49,491 nucleotides of DNA from an uncultured Prevotella sp. (lineage in GTDB: Bacteria; Bacteroidota; Bacteroidia; Bacteroidales; Bacteroidaceae). The stretch lies in assembly GCA_945830055.1 (NCBI GenBank), contig CALZXH010000009.1, forward strand, positions 1 through 49,491, in the 5' to 3' direction. The position numbers and the translations under genes are program-made. Positions 6,145 through 15,304 of this stretch are shown piece by piece (the first letter of the stretch is position 1; each line of letters begins with the position of its first letter). Under the pieces are notes generated by a model. The model saw nothing but the letters and a program-made list of their open reading frames with translations, was not told where the DNA came from and did no database searches.

Positions 6145-8355
6145 TCAGAAGGGCAAGCCTACGGCAAAATGGAAGGTGAAATCACGTGACAAGTCAGGAT
6201 GCACAAGGGGGAATTGTTCGCGTGCGGTCTCATAGGCTGGATTGACGGCTTTCATTCCCATGTCGAAGCGTAGTATGAAATAGTCGAAATTGAAGCGGAT
6301 GCCCAATCCGTAGCCCACCGCCAACTGGGTAAGGAACTCGTCGAAGCGGAATTGGCCGCCGGGCTGGTCTTCATACGCGCGGATAGTCCATATATTACCG
6401 GCATCTACAAACAGCGCCCCGTCCAATTTCCAGAAGAGATGGGAGCGGAATTCCAGATTGACATCCAGCTTGATGTCTCCCGTCTGGTTGATAAAGTCGA
6501 TGTTGCCGTCCCTGCCCACAAACTTACCGGGTCCTAAGCTGCGCACGCTCCATCCGCGCACGCTGTTGGCTCCTCCCGAGAAATACCTCTTTTCAAAGGG
6601 AAGAATGGTGCTGTTGCCGTAGGGATAGGCCACGCCCACGGCGGCATGGAGCACCAGGGTATTGTTGTTGTCAAAAGCGATGTTCTTGGTATATTCCACA
6701 TCACCCTTGACATACTGGGCGTAGGCGATATTGAACAGCTTGTTCTGTCCCAAACCGTTTTTCGAGAAGCGGAATATCCCGGAGGCAAACTGCAACAGGT
6801 TTCCGGCAGTCTCGATATTGGTCTTGACGGCATAGTTGCCGTTGTTGTAGGTGAAGCCGAAGCCCCACTTCATGATAAACAGGTCCTCGTAGTTGTACCG
6901 GAGGATGGCATTCCTGTTGCTGGTGTCTTCGAGATAGTCGCTGCGGAAGCGGTCGGAAATCCACGGCATGAACACGTAATTGAGCTGCAGCAGATCTACC
7001 TGATACTGGTCGTGGTGACTGGCATCATTCCACCGGTAGCGCCAAGCCCACGAAAGCACCCGGCGATGGTACTCGGGGCGGTTCTGCAAATCATACAGGA
7101 GCGCCATCTCTGAGGTGGCGTTGACGCGTCTGACGAAGCCTTTGGACAGGAAGGGAGCGATGAAGCGGGGGAACAGCAGTTTCGTTTCCACGCTGTATTC
7201 CTCAAAGTTGTTGTTGTGATAGCCTTCCAGTCCGGTGATGGCCTCAAAGGCTCCGCGCAGCTCTATGGAAAACACCTCGGAACCGCGGAAAACGTTACTG
7301 TTCTGATACGTTAGCGAGGCTGCCGCACCAAAGTCGCCGGCGGTATTGGTACCCTCGGGCTGGAAACTGATGGAACTGTTCTTGTAGCTGCTTATCTGCA
7401 CCTGACAGTCAAGCAGGTTTGACTGGGGCTGTTCACGGAAGCTGATGTGAGTATATTTGACCGACTGCAACCGGGCAAAGCGCTGGTAAGTACGTTGCAG
7501 ACTATGGTAAGAGTAATGTTCTCCCCGGGTGAGGAACGTGTTGTTGTGAAGCACGGAGGGACGGAGGTGGAGAACGCTGTCGGCATCTCCGCTGGAAAAG
7601 GAAACGCTGTTGATGAAATATTGCGGATGGTTCTGCTCGTCTCCGTTGCGCAACCTGTATTTATGGAGCACCAAGGTTAGGTCGATGAAATTGGTGCCTC
7701 GGATGGAATCGGCGACAAACGAAATATACTCTTTGTTGAAATGGTAAAATCCATTGTTTAGCAACAGCGTCGTAATGCGCTGGCGCTCATCGTTCAGCAG
7801 TTTTACATTAAACCTCATTCCCGACCTGATGCCCAGCGAATTCGGATTGTCCACATCCAGCAGACGGGCTATCAGGGAGTCATGGATCACATATTTCACT
7901 TCCCTCAGATAATAGGCCTCACCAGGTGACAGCTTATACAGCGTGGAAATCTTTTTCCGGTTGACGGCAGTCTGGTAATCCACTTTGGCATTCAGGTAGC
8001 CGCTATTACGCAACTCTTCTGCCAGCAGCGCCGACGAGTAGGCGGTCAACGCCGAATCATATACCACGGGGGGCTCGCCTATGGAACGCATGAAACGGTT
8101 GAACCATAGGCTACTGTCTCTGCCCGACAGGGAATAGACGTGCAAGGGAATCTTGAAGCGCGAGAACCAGCGGGTATTCGGCTGCTGCCTGACCAGCGGT
8201 TTCAGTGCCGACACATTCACATAAGTGCCCTTCTGCGTATTCTCCACATCCACCTTGTGCACCAGGTAATCACCCTCGGGCACAAACTTGGTGCCCGCGC
8301 AAGAGGTCATCAGCAGGATCACGAGAAAAACAGCAAAACAAGGGTGAAATCGCAT
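6145..8355 (-). CDS. TamL-type BamA/TamA-family outer-membrane lipoprotein
   Basis: A 736-residue Omp85-superfamily protein. A lipobox (LLMTSCAG, Cys19) shows it is lipidated, which separates the Bacteroidota TamL type from classic TamA/BamA. After it come POTRA-like segments (EELRNSGYLNAKVDYQTAV, PGEAYYLREVKYVIHDS), then a C-terminal 16-strand-type barrel. The barrel contains the surface-antigen signature GGANSVRGWSVRSLGPG (the VRGW/Y motif of the L6 loop) and ends in a typical aromatic strand, FHFAVGLPF. Together with TamB (here at 43111-47640) this family is known to help assemble outer-membrane proteins and lipids. The two genes are not adjacent. It is convergent with the propeller gene and divergent from the methyltransferase gene. 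Confidence 0.88.
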   Translation of the reverse strand: MRFHPCFAVFLVILLMTSCAGTKFVPEGDYLVHKVDVENTQKGTYVNVSALKPLVRQQPNTRWFSRFKIPLHVYSLSGRDSSLWFNRFMRSIGEPPVVYDSALTAYSSALLAEELRNSGYLNAKVDYQTAVNRKKISTLYKLSPGEAYYLREVKYVIHDSLIARLLDVDNPNSLGIRSGMRFNVKLLNDERQRITTLLLNNGFYHFNKEYISFVADSIRGTNFIDLTLVLHKYRLRNGDEQNHPQYFINSVSFSSGDADSVLHLRPSVLHNNTFLTRGEHYSYHSLQRTYQRFARLQSVKYTHISFREQPQSNLLDCQVQISSYKNSSISFQPEGTNTAGDFGAAASLTYQNSNVFRGSEVFSIELRGAFEAITGLEGYHNNNFEEYSVETKLLFPRFIAPFLSKGFVRRVNATSEMALLYDLQNRPEYHRRVLSWAWRYRWNDASHHDQYQVDLLQLNYVFMPWISDRFRSDYLEDTSNRNAILRYNYEDLFIMKWGFGFTYNNGNYAVKTNIETAGNLLQFASGIFRFSKNGLGQNKLFNIAYAQYVKGDVEYTKNIAFDNNNTLVLHAAVGVAYPYGNSTILPFEKRYFSGGANSVRGWSVRSLGPGKFVGRDGNIDFINQTGDIKLDVNLEFRSHLFWKLDGALFVDAGNIWTIRAYEDQPGGQFRFDEFLTQLAVGYGLGIRFNFDYFILRFDMGMKAVNPAYETAREQFPLVHPDLSRDFTFHFAVGLPF

Positions 8356-8405
8356 TTCTGAACTTTATGAACTTTCAACAGGAATTGATTATGCCGTGGC
8401 TTGGG

Positions 8406-8436
8406 TTGCAAAGTTAAAAAATAATTTGTAACTTTG
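8406..8436 (+). promoter_or_regulatory. Promoter of the rRNA/tRNA methyltransferase gene
   Basis: TTG 8406-8408 and TAACTTTG 8429-8436 are spaced by 20 bp. The start is expected near 8442, about 30 nt before the ATG at 8472. Confidence 0.7.
8409..8416 (-). promoter_or_regulatory. Promoter -7 box for the tamL-like gene
   Basis: The minus strand reads TAACTTTG, inside the divergent promoter region and about 55 nt before the tamL-type start. No clear minus-strand -33 element is seen. It overlaps the spacer of the plus-strand promoter at 8406-8436. Confidence 0.45.
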
Positions 8437-8471
8437 CTGATGTTTTTGGTGCTTTTTTGAAGTTTGTAAAG

Positions 8472-9275
8472 ATGATAAGCAGAAACCTGATCAAATACAT
8501 CCGTTCTCTGGAACTGAAAAAAAACAGGAAAAAGGAGAATGCCTTTGTAGCAGAAGGTCCCAAGATAGTGGAAGAACTGCTGCAGCGCTTCCAACCGCTG
8601 AAGGTATTGGGAGAAGCCTCCTGGATGGACCGACAGCCATGGGACAGCATCACGCCCTGCGAGCGCTATACGGTAACCCATGGAGAGCTGGAAAGAATCA
8701 GTTTTCTGCAGCATCCGCAACAGGTATTGGCGGTCTTCGCCATGCCCGACACAACCGCACCCGTGGGGACCGCTGACGTTAGAACCGTCGCCTTTGGAAC
8801 CACACCCGTTGTATTTGACGACAGCCAGCTCTATATTGCGCTCGACGGAGTGCAAGACCCCGGCAACCTGGGCACCATCATCCGCATCGCCGACTGGTAT
8901 GGCATCCAAACCATACTGTGCAGCGAAACCACAGCCGATGCCTACAACCCCAAGGTGGTGCAGGCCACCATGGGCAGCATAGCAAGGGTAAGACTGATAT
9001 ACACGCCGTTGCTGCCGCTCTTCAGCAGTCTGCCAAAGGACTATCCCATCTACGGCACCCTGCTGCATGGCGAAAACATCTATGCCACCCCGCTGACAAG
9101 ACACGGCATCATCGTAATGGGCAACGAGGGGAACGGCATAGCAGAAGAAACGCAACGCCACATCACCCGCCGCCTGACCATACCGAGATTCAGCACCGGC
9201 GAAGGACCGGAGAGCCTGAATGTAGCCATCGCTACAGCCATCGTATGTTCGGAATTCAGAAGAAGCTCCACCTGA
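8472..9275 (+). CDS. SpoU/TrmH-family RNA 2'-O-ribose methyltransferase
   Basis: A 267-residue SPOUT methyltransferase that would transfer a methyl group from S-adenosylmethionine to a ribose 2'-OH in rRNA or tRNA. The N-terminal substrate-binding region includes LELKKNRKKENAFVAEGPKIV. The three SpoU motifs are clear: DGVQDPGNLGTIIRIADW (motif 1), IVMGNEGNGIAEE (motif 2) and GPESLNVAIATAIVCSEF (motif 3), the last two forming the trefoil-knot cofactor site. I chose ATG 8472 over a TTG at 8457 because the protein then begins with the usual MISRNLIKYIRSL and suits the promoter. The exact RNA target cannot be told from sequence. It is convergent with the lysozyme gene. Confidence 0.88.
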   Translation: MISRNLIKYIRSLELKKNRKKENAFVAEGPKIVEELLQRFQPLKVLGEASWMDRQPWDSITPCERYTVTHGELERISFLQHPQQVLAVFAMPDTTAPVGTADVRTVAFGTTPVVFDDSQLYIALDGVQDPGNLGTIIRIADWYGIQTILCSETTADAYNPKVVQATMGSIARVRLIYTPLLPLFSSLPKDYPIYGTLLHGENIYATPLTRHGIIVMGNEGNGIAEETQRHITRRLTIPRFSTGEGPESLNVAIATAIVCSEFRRSST

Positions 9276-9312
9276 GAGGACGCGACAAGCGGATTGAGGC
9301 ATCCTATCGGCT

Positions 9313-10044
9313 CTATCTTCGGTATCGGATTTCGCGCAGGCTATGCGTTCCCATAAAGCGGCTCTTGTCCACAAAGCCCGCAACGCCATTGATACGCCCC
9401 TTGCAGGTGTACTGCCACATGATGTACTCCTTGCCGTCTTTCAGTTCGGGTTCACGCTCGGTATATTGCGCAATCATCAGCATATAACCGTCGATGGCTC
9501 CCAGCAGATGCTTGTTGTAAAAATTGGTAAACGTATAGAGCAGGGGTTTCTGTCTGTACACCGTTTCCACCATGTCCAGAAACTTGAAAAGCGAGTCACG
9601 GAAAGCCTCTGACGAAAGTCCGTTGGTGGTTTCGATATCAATCATGGGCACCAGGTCTTGCTGTCCGGGCAGGCATTGGGCCATGAAGTTGTGCAACTGC
9701 TTCTTCTGTTCCGTAATGGGACGGTAGAAATGGTAGCTGCCCACCTTAAGTCCATGCTTGTGTGCCAGCTCGATATTCTGCTCGTACATACGGTCAATAT
9801 GGTCGCCACCCTCCGTGGCCTTGAGATAGACATAGGTGATGTGCTTGTCTTCTCCCACGGCATCCCAGAACACCTCTTTCTGATAATGGCTCATGTCGAT
9901 GCCGTGGATATGGGAACAGGTGTCCTCACACTGCACATCCACAAGGCAATCCACCGGGTCATCATCATCCTCTGGGCAGTATTTTCCGGCAAAAACGGGT
10001 AAAAACAATAGCAGGAGTATTATAGTGAAAGTAGGTCTCATCAT
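9313..10044 (-). CDS. GH25 family lysozyme (exported)
   Basis: A protein of about 243 residues with a signal peptide (TIILLLLFLPVFAG) and a glycoside hydrolase family 25 domain. Visible family features are the start HGIDMSHYQ with the first catalytic-site Asp, YLKATEGG, the DxE pair in PMIDIETTNG, and WQYT near the end. GH25 enzymes cut the MurNAc-GlcNAc bond of peptidoglycan. In Bacteroidales they are usually involved in wall turnover or competition. ATG at 10044 (or 10041) is preferred to the upstream GTG, because the predicted promoter -7 box at 10059-10066 would overlap that start. The gene is divergent from the clostripain-type gene and convergent with the methyltransferase gene. Confidence 0.9.
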   Translation of the reverse strand: MMRPTFTIILLLLFLPVFAGKYCPEDDDDPVDCLVDVQCEDTCSHIHGIDMSHYQKEVFWDAVGEDKHITYVYLKATEGGDHIDRMYEQNIELAHKHGLKVGSYHFYRPITEQKKQLHNFMAQCLPGQQDLVPMIDIETTNGLSSEAFRDSLFKFLDMVETVYRQKPLLYTFTNFYNKHLLGAIDGYMLMIAQYTEREPELKDGKEYIMWQYTCKGRINGVAGFVDKSRFMGTHSLREIRYRR

Positions 10045-10058
10045 TTCAAATTTGCTCA

Positions 10059-10066
10059 CAAAGTTA
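10059..10066 (-). promoter_or_regulatory. Promoter -7 box for the GH25 gene
   Basis: The minus strand reads TAACTTTG, 15 nt before the ATG at 10044. This position argues for the internal ATG start and a very short leader. Confidence 0.5.
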
Positions 10067-10089
10067 CAAACTATTCATAAAATAATATG

Positions 10090-10097
10090 TACCTTTG
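10090..10097 (+). promoter_or_regulatory. Promoter -7 box for the clostripain-family gene
   Basis: TACCTTTG matches TAnnTTTG. The start of transcription is expected near 10103, which makes the ATG at 10119 more likely than the one at 10107 or the TTG at 10095. No clear -33 TTG is seen. Confidence 0.5.
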
Positions 10098-10118
10098 CGA
10101 CAAAATATGCGGAAGAGA

Positions 10119-11363
10119 ATGAAATATCCATTGAAGTTTTTGCCCTGCTGGATGCTACTTTGCTTGCTCACGGCATGTTCTTCGTCCGAAGAAGATACCG
10201 ACCCGAACATACTCCCCAAGGCAGAAACCACGGTGATAATATATATGGCTGCCGAAAACAATCTGTCGAGCTATGCCGCCCAAAACATCGACACCATTGC
10301 CAAGGCATCGGCGGCACTCAACATGGGCAGCAATCATCTGGTGGCTTTTGTTGACAAGCAGTCTGACATACCGTATATCGCATCGTTCAAGGACGGAAAA
10401 GCGACCAAAGACACGCACTACATTTGCAGCGAGAATTTCATCTCATCCGACCCGGAAAAGATGTACGAGACCCTGTCGTGGATACAGGCGCGTTACCCGG
10501 CAAACAACTACGCGCTGATTCTATGGGGACACTCCAGCGGCTGGCTGACAGAGAACGACACGGTTGCGGTATCAAGACAAGGCACCCTGCCCCATGCCTA
10601 CGGCATAGACAACAGCACATGGATCAACATACCCACGCTGGCAAGTGTGCTGAACAGACTGGACAGATTCAAGTACATCATCGCCGACTGCTGCAACTTC
10701 CAGTGCGTGGAGGTGGCATACGAACTGCGCAACTGCTGCGATTACATCATCGGCTCGCCCGCCGAGATACCCATCCGGGGAATACCGTATGGCAGACTGG
10801 TGCCCCTGCTGTTCAACACCACGGAACAGAATATCCTATCCATGGCAGAATGTATCTACGGACAAAAGGTGGGGGGACTGCAGATGCCTGTATCTGTCAT
10901 CAAGACAAGCGAACTGCCCCAACTGGCACAGGCAACGAAAAGCATGGTGGACCTGCTCTATGAGGACGACAAGGAGCCATCCACCCAAAAGGTGATTTAC
11001 TATTTCTCTGACAAAACCGCAACGGGCAGAAGCATGTACGACATGAAAGACATCTTCTACACCAACCTGCATGCCGACAACGCTACGGCCTACGGGCAAT
11101 GGTTGCAGGCATACGACAAGACCGTCATCTACCAGAAGATAAACTTCGACAATCCGGAATGGATAACAGACCCCAAAGCGGTGAACATCATCTTCTACGC
11201 CATGACCGTCAAACCCGAGAAATTCGGCGGATGCAGCATGTTTTTCCCGTTGAAAAGATATGCCAACGCTACATCCTCATACGCCAGAAACTACAACAGC
11301 AATATCCTGAAACTGCAATGGCCACATGCCGCAGGTTTGGAAAAATACTGCACAAGACAATAA
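10119..11363 (+). CDS. Clostripain-family (C11) cysteine peptidase lipoprotein
   Basis: A 414-residue protein with a lipoprotein signal (WMLLCLLTAC, lipid-bearing Cys20) and a clostripain-like C11 fold. The sequence shows the early strand TTVIIYMAAENNLSSY, the catalytic His in ALILWGHSSGW (His138) and the catalytic Cys in IIADCCNFQCVE (Cys192 by alignment with the family D-x-C). It is followed by the substrate-pocket segment IIGSPAEIPIRGIPYG. These peptidases cleave after Arg or Lys and in gut Bacteroidales act at the cell surface. An alternative start at ATG 10107 adds four residues. It is divergent from the GH25 gene and followed by glnS, which has its own promoter. Confidence 0.88.
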   Translation: MKYPLKFLPCWMLLCLLTACSSSEEDTDPNILPKAETTVIIYMAAENNLSSYAAQNIDTIAKASAALNMGSNHLVAFVDKQSDIPYIASFKDGKATKDTHYICSENFISSDPEKMYETLSWIQARYPANNYALILWGHSSGWLTENDTVAVSRQGTLPHAYGIDNSTWINIPTLASVLNRLDRFKYIIADCCNFQCVEVAYELRNCCDYIIGSPAEIPIRGIPYGRLVPLLFNTTEQNILSMAECIYGQKVGGLQMPVSVIKTSELPQLAQATKSMVDLLYEDDKEPSTQKVIYYFSDKTATGRSMYDMKDIFYTNLHADNATAYGQWLQAYDKTVIYQKINFDNPEWITDPKAVNIIFYAMTVKPEKFGGCSMFFPLKRYANATSSYARNYNSNILKLQWPHAAGLEKYCTRQ

Positions 11364-11402
11364 ATATAAGCGTAAAAACCAATCGGATAGAAATTATTTT
11401 TG

Positions 11403-11410
11403 TAATTTTG
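11403..11410 (+). promoter_or_regulatory. Promoter -7 box for glnS
   Basis: TAATTTTG matches TAnnTTTG and lies about 55 nt before the glnS start. The -33 element is not obvious. Confidence 0.5.
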
Positions 11411-11464
11411 CAGTCATGCATGTTTTATGCAAGTACGCATGACAACTAATTTTCATATATTCTT

Positions 11465-13180
11465 ATGGTAGAAAGAGTGGATGCCTCCAATGAGGAAAGG
11501 AAAAGTAACAGTTTTGTAGAACAACTGATTGAAGAAGATCTTGCCAACGGCAAGAACGGGGGAAGAATACAGACACGCTTCCCGCCAGAGCCCAACGGTT
11601 ATATCCATATCGGCCATGCCAAGGCAATCTGCATGGACTTCGGTGCCGCCGAGAAGTATGGCGGTATCTGCAACCTGCGTTTCGACGACACCAACCCGTC
11701 CAAAGAAGACACCGAGTATGTGGACTCCATCATGGAAGACATCAAATGGCTGGGATTCCATTGGGCAAATGTATATTATGCTTCCGACTATTTCCAGCAA
11801 CTGTGGGATCTTGCCGTATGGATGATCAAACAGGGATTGGCTTATATAGACGAGCAGACCTCAGAACAGATGGCTGCACAAAAGGGCACTCCCACCACGC
11901 CCGGCACAGAAAGCCCCTACAGGAACAGACCCATTGAAGAGAATCTGGAGCTGTTCAACAAGATGAATACCCCGGAAGCGGTGGAAGGCTCGATGGTACT
12001 CCGTGCCAAACTCGACATGAGCAATCCCAACATGCACTTCCGTGACCCGGTGATTTACCGCATCATTCATACGCCACATCACAGGACTGGCAGCAAATGG
12101 CACGCCTACCCCATGTATGACTTTGCCCACGGACAGAGCGATTTCTTCGAGGGGGTAACCCACTCTATCTGTACGCTGGAGTTTGTGCCCCACCGTCCGC
12201 TTTATGACAAGCTGGTGGATTTTCTGAAGGAATACAAGGGAGAGGCTGACAACATCGGCGACAACCGCCCCAGGCAGATTGAGTTCAACCGCTTGAACCT
12301 CACCTATACGGTGATGAGCAAGCGCAAACTCCACACGCTGGTCGATGAGCACCTGGTGAACGGATGGGACGACCCGCGTATGCCTACCGTGTGCGGCATG
12401 AGACGACGCGGCTATTCTGCCCAAAGCATCCGCAACTTCATCAAGTCTATCGGCTACACCAAATTCGATGCGCTCAACGACTATGCCTTGCTGGAAGCGG
12501 CTGTAAGGGACGACCTCAACGCACGCGCTTGCCGTGTGTCTGCCGTATTGGACCCCGTAAAACTGGTGATAACCAACTATCCCGAAGGACAGACAGAGGA
12601 ACTGGAGGCTATCAACAATCCTGAAAATGAGGCCGACGGTTCGCATACCATCACCTTCAGCCGAGAACTGTGGATTGAAAGGGAGGACTTCATGGAAGAT
12701 GCTCCCAAGAAATTCTTCCGAATGACACCCGGAAAGGAAGTGCGCCTGAAAAATGCCTATATCGTCAAATGTACTGGTTGCAAGAAAGACGAGAACGGCA
12801 ACGTGACAGAAATATATGCCGAGTACGACCCGGATAGCAAGAGCGGCATGGAAGGTGCCAACAGAAAAGTGAAGGGCACCTTGCACTGGGTAAGCACAAG
12901 CCACTGTCTGCCTGCTGAAGTGCGCATATACGACAGGCTATTCATGGTGGAGAATCCGAGCGCTGACGAGCGCGACTTCCATGAACTGCTCAATCCCGAC
13001 TCGCTCTGCGTGCTTAAGAACTGCTACGTGGAAAGCTATCTGGCTGAAAAGAAGCCCGGCGACTTCCTGCAATTCCAACGCATCGGCTACTTTACGCCCG
13101 ACTTGGATTCCACTCCGGACAAACTTATCTTCAACAAAACAGTAGGTTTGAAAGACAGTTGGGCAAAGATGAACAAGTAA
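11465..13180 (+). CDS. glnS: Glutaminyl-tRNA synthetase
   Basis: A 571-residue class I aminoacyl-tRNA synthetase that charges tRNA-Gln with glutamine. The signature PPEPNGYIHIGHAKAI carries the HIGH motif at about residues 48-51, followed by LRFDDTNPSKED. The KMSKS-loop equivalent is VMSKRKL near residue 284. The GlnRS-specific segments SDFFEGVTHSICTLEF and the C-terminal anticodon-binding beta-barrels are present, so GlnRS is favoured over GluRS. Length is normal for the family. The start is ATG 11465. The TPR gene begins 8 bp after its stop, so the two are probably cotranscribed. Confidence 0.96.
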   Translation: MVERVDASNEERKSNSFVEQLIEEDLANGKNGGRIQTRFPPEPNGYIHIGHAKAICMDFGAAEKYGGICNLRFDDTNPSKEDTEYVDSIMEDIKWLGFHWANVYYASDYFQQLWDLAVWMIKQGLAYIDEQTSEQMAAQKGTPTTPGTESPYRNRPIEENLELFNKMNTPEAVEGSMVLRAKLDMSNPNMHFRDPVIYRIIHTPHHRTGSKWHAYPMYDFAHGQSDFFEGVTHSICTLEFVPHRPLYDKLVDFLKEYKGEADNIGDNRPRQIEFNRLNLTYTVMSKRKLHTLVDEHLVNGWDDPRMPTVCGMRRRGYSAQSIRNFIKSIGYTKFDALNDYALLEAAVRDDLNARACRVSAVLDPVKLVITNYPEGQTEELEAINNPENEADGSHTITFSRELWIEREDFMEDAPKKFFRMTPGKEVRLKNAYIVKCTGCKKDENGNVTEIYAEYDPDSKSGMEGANRKVKGTLHWVSTSHCLPAEVRIYDRLFMVENPSADERDFHELLNPDSLCVLKNCYVESYLAEKKPGDFLQFQRIGYFTPDLDSTPDKLIFNKTVGLKDSWAKMNK

Positions 13181-13187
13181 ATCAGGT

Positions 13188-14621
13188 ATGAAGCATACTG
13201 GCGACTCCTATTTCGACAGCCAGTCATTCAGACGGTTGTTGAAAGACTATGAAGATGAGATGGCACAAAACCGTCCCATCTTCATGGATGTTGACGAGTT
13301 GGCGGACATTGCTGACTATTACAACCTGATAGGAGAATACGGAAAAGCGGTACAAGCCACGGAGTTGTCCATCCAGCTGCATCCCGGCGCAGTCTATCCC
13401 CTCGTATTCAAGGCGCATGAGGCACTCGACCGCAACGACTTCACACAGGCACGCCGGTTGGCATCGGCAATCATCGACAAGGAAGACATAGAATACAAGT
13501 ATCTCGTGGCTGAAATAATGATGGCCGAAGGGGATGTACTGAAGGCCGACACCTATCTGACGGATTGTCTCCGTTCTGTCTCAGCGGAAGATACAGACAG
13601 CGTATGCGTAGATTGCGGCAACCTGTTTTTGGACTACAACCACGACAGGCTCGCCACCAAATGGATGCAGCTTTGCCAAGACAAGAGTTCGGTTTCCTAT
13701 CAGGAACTCAGAGGCAAGATTTTCTACATCCAGAAGAAATACAAGGAATGTATCCAGGTGTTTCAGGAACTGATAGACGTCAATCCATACGATGCGCGCT
13801 ATTGGAAAACCCTTGCCGAGGCGCATTTCTACATCTCCGAGATGGACGATGCCATCCAATGTATCGACTATGCCATCGCCATCAATCCTGACGACAAAGA
13901 CTGCTATGGATTGAAGGGCGATTGCTACATCTATCTGGAAGAATATGCTGAAGCGGCAAAATACTACGGACGGTATTATCAGGAAGACCAAAGCAATATG
14001 GAACTGAACTATTCCTATGGCGTGTCGCTGATACACACCAAGCGTGTAGAAGAAGCACTGGACATTTTTCAGAAAATAGCACAGGCCATCCAAACGGAAT
14101 CAAAAGATCAGACCAGACAATTATATACGGACTTGGCACTTGCCTACGCCGAACTCAGGGATGAAGAAAAAGCGCTCCAATGTATCGGGCATATCAAGGA
14201 TGAAGACAATACCCCTCAGGAAATGGTAGCCATGGCTCACATCATGTTGTGTTTCAATCATATCGAAGAAGCAAAAGAGCTGTATATCAAGGCTATCCAC
14301 CATGAAGAGGCAAACGGCAAACCATTGTTGTCCATGCAAATAGCCGCCTCGCTTTTCGACAATGGCTATGTGGAACAATGCTACAGGCTGCTGAAAAGGA
14401 GCATCTCCGTTTTCGAGGAGCCCATCATAGACACGTGGCCCTATCTGGCGCTGTGCTGCAAAGAGACACACAGGGATGAAGAGTTTCTGTATTTCCTGAA
14501 AGAGGCAGTAGAAAGGGCGCCCAAGCGCACCAAACAACTGTTGAAGGACCTCTTTCCCCTCGGGATGGAAGTAGAACAGTATTATGATTATATGTATAAC
14601 CAAATAAACAACAAATTGTGA
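13188..14621 (+). CDS. Cytoplasmic TPR-repeat protein
   Basis: A 477-residue protein made almost wholly of tetratricopeptide-like helical hairpins. Repeats are visible as PYDARYWKTLAEAHFYISEMDDAIQCIDYAIAINP-type units around residues 195-260 and continue through the middle of the protein. There is no signal peptide or membrane helix, so it is probably a soluble protein-protein interaction scaffold. Partner and function are unknown. It starts 8 bp after glnS and its stop overlaps the GTG start of the DedA gene, placing it in the middle of a glnS-TPR-dedA unit. Confidence 0.85.
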   Translation: MKHTGDSYFDSQSFRRLLKDYEDEMAQNRPIFMDVDELADIADYYNLIGEYGKAVQATELSIQLHPGAVYPLVFKAHEALDRNDFTQARRLASAIIDKEDIEYKYLVAEIMMAEGDVLKADTYLTDCLRSVSAEDTDSVCVDCGNLFLDYNHDRLATKWMQLCQDKSSVSYQELRGKIFYIQKKYKECIQVFQELIDVNPYDARYWKTLAEAHFYISEMDDAIQCIDYAIAINPDDKDCYGLKGDCYIYLEEYAEAAKYYGRYYQEDQSNMELNYSYGVSLIHTKRVEEALDIFQKIAQAIQTESKDQTRQLYTDLALAYAELRDEEKALQCIGHIKDEDNTPQEMVAMAHIMLCFNHIEEAKELYIKAIHHEEANGKPLLSMQIAASLFDNGYVEQCYRLLKRSISVFEEPIIDTWPYLALCCKETHRDEEFLYFLKEAVERAPKRTKQLLKDLFPLGMEVEQYYDYMYNQINNKL

Positions 14622-15244
14622 ATTTCATTTCTTCGCTATTGGGAAATCTCAATTACGGCACCATCCTGTTCCTGATGTTGCTGGAGAGTACAGTGATACC
14701 CGTCCCCTCGGAACTGGTAGTGGCACCGGCTGCATACCATGCCGCCGACGGACATCTCAACGTGTGGCTGGTGATACTTTTTTCAACCATCGGCGCCGAC
14801 TTGGGAGCATCCATCAACTATATCGTGGCTCTTTATCTGGGACGCCCGATCATTTACCGCTTTGCCAACAGCAAGTGGGGAAAGATGTGCCTGTTGAATC
14901 AGGAGAAGGTGGAACATAGCGAACAGTATTTCAACGAGCATGGCATGGTAGCCACCCTGACCGGCAGATTGCTTCCTGGCATCCGCCATCTCATTTCGCT
15001 GCCTGCCGGTCTGGCCCGTATGCACTACGGAAAATTCCTGTTGTACACCACCATTGGAGCAGGTGCATGGCACAGCATCCTGGCGGGTTTAGGCTGGTAT
15101 CTACACTCCATCGTACCCCCAGAAATGCTGGAAAGCAAGATTGACGAGTACTCAGAATTTATCAAACTGTTCCTGATTGCGGCTGTTTGTCTCGTCATAC
15201 TTTATTTCGCGGTAAAGCATATCCGCAACAAGAACAGGAAATAA
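14618..15244 (+). CDS. DedA-family membrane protein
   Basis: A 208-residue integral membrane protein of the DedA/VTT (SNARE-associated) family. Family marks are ESTVIPVPSELVVAPA near the N-terminus, the re-entrant region with GADLGASINYIVALYLGR, and the diagnostic TGRLLPGIRHLISLPAG, followed by helices around GAGAWHSILAGLGWYL. DedA proteins are linked to proton-coupled transport or flipping of lipid carriers such as undecaprenyl phosphate and phosphatidylethanolamine. The start is a GTG at 14618 overlapping the TPR stop codon by 4 bp (GTGA). Translational coupling is likely. The next gene (manC) lies 60 bp away. Confidence 0.9.
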   Translation: MNFISSLLGNLNYGTILFLMLLESTVIPVPSELVVAPAAYHAADGHLNVWLVILFSTIGADLGASINYIVALYLGRPIIYRFANSKWGKMCLLNQEKVEHSEQYFNEHGMVATLTGRLLPGIRHLISLPAGLARMHYGKFLLYTTIGAGAWHSILAGLGWYLHSIVPPEMLESKIDEYSEFIKLFLIAAVCLVILYFAVKHIRNKNRK

Positions 15245-15252
15245 CGGAAGAA

Positions 15253-15271
15253 CGCCGGTCGGATTCCGGCG
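15253..15271 (+). terminator. Short GC-rich hairpin between dedA and manC
   Basis: CGCCGG (15253-15258) pairs with CCGGCG (15266-15271) around a 7-nt loop, directly after the dedA stop. No T-run follows, so it may be a processing or partial termination signal rather than a full terminator. Confidence 0.3.
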
Positions 15272-15304
15272 CTCAGCGAACAAAAAATCACAAAAAAAGA
15301 TATT

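Noticed and set aside
5950..6160. Frameshift hiding a kinase domain after the propeller gene
   Set aside because: Only 32 bp lie before the convergent gene and no HisKA-like sequence is readable in any frame.
8319..9389. 356-codon minus-strand frame over the methyltransferase gene
   Set aside because: Antisense to clear SpoU motifs and to the promoter region; no recognisable domain.
11861..12904. 347-codon minus-strand frame inside glnS
   Set aside because: Antisense shadow of GlnRS; no domain of its own.
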